The translations under genes and the position numbers were made by a program. DNA of 64,000 nt, taken from positions 1-64,000 of the forward strand of contig NZ_JACHBQ010000001.1 of NCBI RefSeq assembly GCF_014200405.1, given 5' to 3'. A model generated the notes under the pieces. That model was not told the origin of the DNA. It made no database searches and was given only the letters and a program-made list of their open reading frames with translations. The number at the start of each line of letters is the position of its first letter. Within the stretch, counting starts at the first letter, position 1. Origin of the DNA: Cryobacterium roopkundense (GTDB lineage: Bacteria; Actinomycetota; Actinomycetes; Actinomycetales; Microbacteriaceae). Below, one piece after another: positions 58,955 through 64,000 of this stretch.

Positions 58955-60625
58955 GTGGCAACCCTGACTGAAATTCTTATCCTGCACGGGCTGCTGCCCA
59001 TCGAGGTGCTCGACACTCTCATGGCGGGTGACCCTGCCGACGAGAGCGCGGTCAGGGCGCTGGTGGAAAGCGGCGTCATCACTGAACTCCAGTTCGCCAA
59101 GGCCAGGGCGCAGCAGGCCAATCTTCCCTTCGTCGAACTTCTCGACTACCCCGTCGATCGCCTCGCGGTGGCTCTCGTCACCCCGGCGGTGTGCCGGCGT
59201 CATGAAGTGCTGCCGATCGCCATCGCTGAGGGTCGCCTCCTCCTCGCGATGGTTGACCCCGGCAACGTCTTTGCCCTCGACGACGTGCGTGAGGCATCGC
59301 GTATGCAGGTCAGGCAGGTCGTCGCGGAGAGGGCGGACCTGCTGGCCGCGATCGCCCGCTACCACCGCGCCGATGACGAGCTCACCAACCTCACCACGAC
59401 GCTCGAGGAAGAGCACGCGCCTTCAGAGTCGGATGCGTTCGGAGTGTCGGATTCCCTCGACGATGACGCCCCAATTGTTCGTTTCGTCAATCTGCTCGTC
59501 AGTCAGGCCATCCAGGACCGGGCCTCGGACATCCACATTGAACCCGCGGAGCACAGCCTCGGCGTGCGGTACCGCATTGACGGAGTGCTGCACGAGATGC
59601 AGCGCGCCCCTAAAAGCATTCAGAACGGCGTGATTTCCCGGCTCAAGATCATGAGCGACATCGACATCTCAGAGCGTCGCAAGCCTCAGGACGGGCGTAT
59701 GTCCGTGAGCCACGGCGGCCGTAAGATCGATCTTCGGGTCGCCACCCTCCCCACGGTCTGGGGCGAGAAGATCGTCATGCGAATTCTCGACAACTCCAGC
59801 ACCAAACTGAGCCTGCGCGACCTCAACCTGCTCGAGGGCAACTTCAACGCCTACAAGAGGGCCTACTCCAAGCCATACGGAATGATCCTCGTGACCGGGC
59901 CGACGGGATCCGGCAAGTCCACCACGCTCTACACCACCCTGAACTCAGTCGCTCGCCCGGAGATCAATGTGATCACGGTCGAAGACCCGGTGGAATATCG
60001 CATGGAGGGCATCAACCAGGTGCAGGTGAATCCCAAGGCGGGCCTCACCTTCGCAAGCGCGCTCCGCTCCATCCTGCGATCAGACCCGGACGTGGTGCTG
60101 ATCGGCGAGATTCGTGACCACGAAACCGCACTCATCGCCATCGAGGCGGCCCTCACCGGCCACCTCGTGCTGTCGACCCTGCACACCAACAACGCGCCGA
60201 GCGCCATCACTCGGCTCACGGAAATGGGCATCGAGCCGTTCCTCGTGGGCTCCGCACTCGATTGTGTCGTGGCCCAACGCCTGGCGCGCCGGTTGTGCGA
60301 TCGCTGCAAGCTGCCCGACACCCGCGAGGTGGAAGAACTCGTGCTCTTGAAGTTCGCGGTAGACCCCGACCTGCAGGCACCGCTGATCTATCGGCCGGTC
60401 GGGTGCGCAAGTTGCTCGAAGACCGGTTATCGGGGGCGCATCGCCGTTCACGAAGTGATGACAGTCTCCGAAGAGATCGAACGTCTCACGGTGGGCCGCG
60501 CCTCAAGCGCCGAGATTCTGCGGGCGGCGAAAGAGCAGGGCATGGTCACCCTGCGTGAAGACGGTTGGGCCAAGGTTTTGCTCGGGCTCACATCTATTGA
60601 AGAGATTCTCCGAGTGGTGGCGTAG
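58955..60625 (+). CDS. pilB: Type IV pilus extension ATPase
   Basis: A 556-residue GspE/PilB ATPase. Residues 1-145 form an N-terminal domain with ALVESGVITELQFAKARAQQ and RRHEVLPIAI, resembling MshEN, which binds c-di-GMP in relatives. The motor has Walker A GPTGSGKSTT near 315, Walker B LIGEIRD near 380, and the zinc tetracysteine CDRCK with CASC near 448 and 484, typical of PilB rather than PilT. The GTG at 58955 follows GGGGGAGG. It powers pilus assembly at the membrane. Confidence 0.95.
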   Translation: MATLTEILILHGLLPIEVLDTLMAGDPADESAVRALVESGVITELQFAKARAQQANLPFVELLDYPVDRLAVALVTPAVCRRHEVLPIAIAEGRLLLAMVDPGNVFALDDVREASRMQVRQVVAERADLLAAIARYHRADDELTNLTTTLEEEHAPSESDAFGVSDSLDDDAPIVRFVNLLVSQAIQDRASDIHIEPAEHSLGVRYRIDGVLHEMQRAPKSIQNGVISRLKIMSDIDISERRKPQDGRMSVSHGGRKIDLRVATLPTVWGEKIVMRILDNSSTKLSLRDLNLLEGNFNAYKRAYSKPYGMILVTGPTGSGKSTTLYTTLNSVARPEINVITVEDPVEYRMEGINQVQVNPKAGLTFASALRSILRSDPDVVLIGEIRDHETALIAIEAALTGHLVLSTLHTNNAPSAITRLTEMGIEPFLVGSALDCVVAQRLARRLCDRCKLPDTREVEELVLLKFAVDPDLQAPLIYRPVGCASCSKTGYRGRIAVHEVMTVSEEIERLTVGRASSAEILRAAKEQGMVTLREDGWAKVLLGLTSIEEILRVVA

Positions 60626-60644
60626 AACGTGAAGGACAGGCAGC

Positions 60645-62018
60645 ATGAACAATCCGATCTATGAGATTCCGGTCACATCTCCCGGCCCCGGTTCCACGGC
60701 CATGGGCCGAGCGGATGCCGACGGCTCCGTCGGCTCCGACGCCTCCCGCGGGGGCGCGGGGGAGCCGGACTACCTCACTGCCCCGGTCGTGTCGACCGAG
60801 GGAGTGTTCGTGGATGCGGGTGAAACCGCCACAACCCCCTCCGCCGGCATCGCACTGGGGGAGGACGGGCTAAACGCCGATCCGGATCTGCTCAACGCGC
60901 TCAAGGTGGTTCTCGACCTCAATGCCTCCGACCTGCATGTCACGGTCGGGGCGCAGCCGAGCATCCGCCTCGACGGCGGGCTGCGCCCGGTCGAGGGCTC
61001 CACGAAGTGGCTGCGAGACAAGGTCACATCGGCACTCTTCAGCCTGCTCACGGTGGAACAGCGCGAGGAATTTGAACGGGAGCTGGAGCTCGACTTCGCG
61101 TACACGGCCAGCGGTGCGAGATTTCGGGTGAACTACTATCAACAGCGCAACTCGGTGGGCGGGGCCTTCCGGTTGATTCCACGTGAGATCAAACAGCTCG
61201 CCGAGCTGGGCGTGCCGGAGTCCGTCGCCAAATTCGCGCAGTTGCCGCGCGGGCTCGTGCTCGTGACCGGACCCACAGGGTCGGGCAAGTCCACCACCCT
61301 CGCGGCCCTCATCGACCTGGTGAACCGCACCCGCGCCGACCATATCGTCACTGTCGAAGACCCGATTGAGTTTCTGCACCGCCATCAAAAGTCGCTCGTG
61401 AACCAGCGCGAGGTGGGGCACGACACGCACAGCTTCGCGGCGGCGCTCAAGCACGTGCTGCGGCAGGACCCCGATGTGATCCTGATCGGTGAGTTGCGTG
61501 ACCTCGAAACCGTGTCTGTCGCCCTCACGGCGGCGGAGACCGGACACCTCGTGTTCGCGACGCTGCACACCCAGGACGCCGCGCAAACCATCGACCGTGT
61601 GATCGACGTCTTCCCGCCGTACCAGCAGGGCCAGGTGCGCGCCCAGCTCGCGGCCACCCTGCAGGGCGTCGTGTGTCAAACCCTCGTTAAAAAGGTCGGT
61701 GGTGGCCGTGTGGTGGCCACCGAAGTGCTCGTGACGACCTCGGCCATCGCGAACCTCATCCGCGAGGGCAAGACGTACCAGATCTCCTCCGCCATGCAGG
61801 CGGGCCGGGCGCTCGGCATGCACACGATGGACCAGCACCTGGCCGACCTCGTGAACGCCGGTCAGATCACCCGGCAGTCCGCCGAAGAAAAGGCTCAAGA
61901 CCTTGAGGGGCTCGCGCAGCTCATTGCGCACTCGAGCGGCGGCAGCAGCTCCATAGACACCACGATGTCGGCCGGAGGAATTGACTTCGGCGACTCCTTC
62001 TCAGCCAGAAAGAAGTAG
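60645..62018 (+). CDS. pilT: Type IV pilus retraction ATPase, N-terminally extended
   Basis: A 457-residue ATPase. The core from about residue 82 is PilT: NASDLHVTVGAQPSIRLDG, Walker A GPTGSGKSTT near 209, AIRNLI-like region AIANLIREGK and IGELRD near 281. There is no tetracysteine. The first 80 residues are an unusual Gly/Ala/Ser-rich acidic extension absent from typical PilT (about 345-370 residues), and a C-terminal tail of about 45 residues is also extra. The ATG at 60645 is the one with a purine-rich upstream site. It follows pilB by 19 nt. Confidence 0.93.
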   Translation: MNNPIYEIPVTSPGPGSTAMGRADADGSVGSDASRGGAGEPDYLTAPVVSTEGVFVDAGETATTPSAGIALGEDGLNADPDLLNALKVVLDLNASDLHVTVGAQPSIRLDGGLRPVEGSTKWLRDKVTSALFSLLTVEQREEFERELELDFAYTASGARFRVNYYQQRNSVGGAFRLIPREIKQLAELGVPESVAKFAQLPRGLVLVTGPTGSGKSTTLAALIDLVNRTRADHIVTVEDPIEFLHRHQKSLVNQREVGHDTHSFAAALKHVLRQDPDVILIGELRDLETVSVALTAAETGHLVFATLHTQDAAQTIDRVIDVFPPYQQGQVRAQLAATLQGVVCQTLVKKVGGGRVVATEVLVTTSAIANLIREGKTYQISSAMQAGRALGMHTMDQHLADLVNAGQITRQSAEEKAQDLEGLAQLIAHSSGGSSSIDTTMSAGGIDFGDSFSARKK

Positions 62019-62022
62019 CGCC

Positions 62023-63252
62023 ATGCCCGCCACTCTCGCCTACGCCTATAAGGGACGCAACGCCGCAGGAAAGGTCGTGAAGGGACGACTCGATGCCGCC
62101 TCGGAGAGCGCCGCCATGACGCGCGTGCGCACGATGGGGCTCGCGCCGATCTCTGTTGACGAGGTGGCTGTCGGTACCGGGCTGAGTCGTGAGATCAGCA
62201 TTCCGGGCTTCACGAAGCATCCGGGGCTCAAAGACCTTGCCGTGATGAGCCGTCAGATGGCCACCATGACCTCGGCCGGGCTCTCCCTGCTGCGTACCCT
62301 CAACATCCTCTCGTCGCAGACAGAGAACAAGGAACTCGCCAAGATTCTCACGAGTGTGCGCAACGACGTGGAGACGGGCGTCTCCCTGTCCGAGGCCATG
62401 GTGAAACACTCCAACGTGTTTCCGCCCATCATGATCAACCTCATCAAGGCCGGGGAGACGGGCGGTTTTCTCGAGAATTCGCTCAACTCGGTGGCCGGCA
62501 ACTTCGAGTCGGAGGGAAAGCTGCGCGACACCATCAAGTCCGCCATGGCCTACCCCACCATCGTGCTCATCATGGCCGTGGTGGCGGTCATCGGCATGCT
62601 CACCTTCATCGTGCCCGTCTTCGAGAAGATGTTCGCCGGCTTCGGCGGCCAGCTTCCCCTTCCCACCATGATCCTCGTCGTGCTCTCCAAGGTCATGGTG
62701 TGGCTGCTGCCCGTGCTGGTCGTGCTGGGCATCGCCTTCTCGGTGTGGTGGCGCAAGAACAAGAACACCGAGGCCGTGCGCAAGATCATCGACCCGATCA
62801 AGCTCAAGGTGCCCGTCTTCGGGCCGCTCATGACCAAGCTCGCGATCGCACGGTTCAGCCGAAACTTCTCCACCATGATCGGCGCCGGTGTGCCCATCCT
62901 GCAGTCGCTCAACATCGTGGGGGAGACCTCCGGCAACTGGGTGGTGGAATCCGCGCTGCGCAAGGTGCAGGAGTCAGTGCGGCAGGGCATGTCCATCGCC
63001 GGGCCGCTGTCGCTCGAACCCGTGTTTCCGCCCATGGTCGTGCAGATGATCGCCGTCGGCGAAGACGCCGGAGCGCTGCAGACCATGCTCGGCAAGATCG
63101 CTGACTTCTACGACCAGGAGGTGCAATCCACGGCCGAACAGCTGACTGCCTTGATCGAGCCGCTCATGATCGCGTTCATCGGAGTCGTCATCGGCGGCAT
63201 GATCGTGGCGTTGTATATGCCCATGTTCTCGATCTTCGAGTACATCAAATAA
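62023..63252 (+). CDS. pilC: Type IV pilus inner-membrane platform protein
   Basis: A 409-residue GspF/PilC protein. Seen: the opening YAYKGRNAAGKVVKG, two repeated halves each with an internal helix set (MSRQMATMTSAGLSLLRTL and ARFSRNFSTMIGAGVPILQ), and the LIKAGETGG / IAVGEDAGA pair typical of GspF. It anchors PilB and PilT beneath the pilus base. The ATG lies 4 nt after the pilT stop. Confidence 0.95.
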   Translation: MPATLAYAYKGRNAAGKVVKGRLDAASESAAMTRVRTMGLAPISVDEVAVGTGLSREISIPGFTKHPGLKDLAVMSRQMATMTSAGLSLLRTLNILSSQTENKELAKILTSVRNDVETGVSLSEAMVKHSNVFPPIMINLIKAGETGGFLENSLNSVAGNFESEGKLRDTIKSAMAYPTIVLIMAVVAVIGMLTFIVPVFEKMFAGFGGQLPLPTMILVVLSKVMVWLLPVLVVLGIAFSVWWRKNKNTEAVRKIIDPIKLKVPVFGPLMTKLAIARFSRNFSTMIGAGVPILQSLNIVGETSGNWVVESALRKVQESVRQGMSIAGPLSLEPVFPPMVVQMIAVGEDAGALQTMLGKIADFYDQEVQSTAEQLTALIEPLMIAFIGVVIGGMIVALYMPMFSIFEYIK

Positions 63253-63373
63253 GAACATTCCCCAAACTGGGTCTTGAATAGTCAGGTTTTGTACATTTTG
63301 TGGTGATACACCCCCTATGCTGGGGCCATACGAGCGAATGTCCTGCTCACAGGCACCCACAGAAGGAACCCCC

Positions 63374-63781
63374 ATGATCAGCAGACTGACCGCTCCGCTC
63401 GCCCGCAAGCGCGCCGCCCTGAACAAAGAAGACAAGGGGTTCACGCTCATCGAGCTGCTAGTGGTGGTCATCATCATTGGCATCCTCGCGGCCATCGCCA
63501 TCCCGATCTTCCTCAGCCAGCAGAACCAGGCCAAGGATGCGGGAGCCCAATCAGACCTAGGAAATGCCAAGGTCGCCTACGTAAGTTACTTGGTGGACTC
63601 CCCGTCGGGTACGAGTGTTGAGACGGCGGTCGCCCTCACCCCCTTCGGCTTTGCAGCCAGCTCCGGCGTTACCATCGCTGTCAAGACCGGAGGCACGGCA
63701 TTTTGCATCGACGGCCAGAGCACGACCCTCAAGAAGTTCAAGGTCACCAATTCCGGCGGAGTTGTTCCGGGCAACTGCTAG
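63374..63781 (+). CDS. pilA: Type IV pilin
   Basis: A 135-residue prepilin. Leader of about 22 residues, cleavage motif KGFTLIELLVVVIIIGI with the required Glu5, then a short C-terminal domain with two cysteines (CIDG near 113 and the terminal NC) that can form the pilin disulfide loop. The ATG at 63374 follows AAGGAA. It is preceded by a 121-nt gap with its own AT-rich promoter region, as expected for the abundant major subunit. Confidence 0.95.
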   Translation: MISRLTAPLARKRAALNKEDKGFTLIELLVVVIIIGILAAIAIPIFLSQQNQAKDAGAQSDLGNAKVAYVSYLVDSPSGTSVETAVALTPFGFAASSGVTIAVKTGGTAFCIDGQSTTLKKFKVTNSGGVVPGNC

Positions 63782-63827
63782 GTAGCCGGGCCGGTCGCGC
63801 TGCTGGGCCCGTAGTGGAATCTGTTTT

Positions 63828-63857
63828 GGTGGGGTGTCGCTCTGGCGACACTCCACC
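63828..63857 (+). terminator. Strong hairpin after the pilin gene
   Basis: GGTGGGGTGTCGC and GCGACACTCCACC form a 13-bp stem with one G-U pair and a TCTG loop. A weaker hairpin (CGGGCC with GGCCCG) precedes it at 63787-63811. No U-tract follows, so it may end most pilA transcripts or protect their 3' ends, giving pilA more mRNA than the next gene. Confidence 0.65.
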
Positions 63858-63905
63858 GCTGAGTCTCCGATACGATAACGACTGGATCCCGAGGAAGACT
63901 GACTC

Positions 63906-64000
63906 ATGAACGTTCTTCCTGAGAACGCAGCGCGACGTGCAGAAGTCGGGTTCGGCCTCATCGAGGTTGCCGTTTCAATGTTTCTGCTCGGTCTCCTCGC
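63906..64000 (+). CDS. PilV/prepilin-like protein, 3' end missing
   Basis: The first 31 codons of a gene that runs off the window. A 15-residue leader is followed by GFGLIEVAVSMFLLGLL, the prepilin cleavage and helix motif with the conserved Glu at +5, as in PilV or minor pilins. The ATG at 63906 has GAGGAAG upstream. It continues the pilus operon after the pilA hairpin. Confidence 0.8.
   Translation, partial: MNVLPENAARRAEVGFGLIEVAVSMFLLGLL

Overview
The window is high-GC DNA, dense with genes. Its rpoB/rpoC sequences, SipW-type export proteins, leaderless promoters, non-ATG starts and type IV pilus locus all point to an actinobacterium, most likely of the family Microbacteriaceae. The family assignment is inferred from gene content and recalled protein similarity; no search was run. 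There are no rRNA or tRNA genes and no CRISPR array.

Layout. 1-3060: a SipW-type signal peptidase with three cognate exported proteins; the peptidase is fused to a wall-sorted domain. 3064-5474: a TPP riboswitch and thiM-thiE-thiD thiamin salvage operon. 5463-11358: a small membrane protein, a DrrAB-like ABC exporter with a VOC protein, a divergent pair of a LysR effector domain without HTH and a DUF5997-like protein, an esterase and a NUDIX-like protein. 11401-13053: an intact IS1380-family insertion sequence with 5-bp target duplications. 13055-24910: mostly single housekeeping or accessory genes (nucleoside hydrolase, GNAT, DEAD-box helicase, DUF1684, EVE, phosphosulfolactate phosphatase-like, DUF427, RidA, SprT, sugar dehydrogenase, TPR, spermidine-synthase-like). 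Many of these start from leaderless promoters, and small intergenic repeats lie between them. 25184-32612: rpoB and rpoC, closed by a strong terminator.

32729-55036 is the most unusual part: one long co-directional locus. It has an FHA-headed EssC/EccC-like ATPase, two small WXG100-class proteins, a putative type VII substrate with three genes of unknown function, a tail-anchored Ser/Thr kinase and a 1993-residue Ig-like surface protein. These are followed by a MoxR ATPase, a DUF58 protein, a transglutaminase-fold membrane protein whose catalytic Cys and His are replaced, a DUF5684-FHA protein, and a tail-anchored protein carrying a ladder of Asp-Asp-x-Thr motifs. No EccB, EccD, EccE, mycosin or PP2C phosphatase is present. 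I read it as a minimal type VII secretion module joined to a phospho-threonine/FHA signalling circuit and a cell-surface assembly complex.

55065-64000: an acetate-type transporter, an intergenic region with two operator-like inverted repeats, a membrane PAS-GGDEF-EAL protein, and the start of a type IV pilus operon (pilB, pilT, pilC, pilA, PilV-like, the last running off the window). The pilB N-terminus resembles the c-di-GMP-binding MshEN domain, which would link the cyclic-di-GMP enzyme to the pilus motor.
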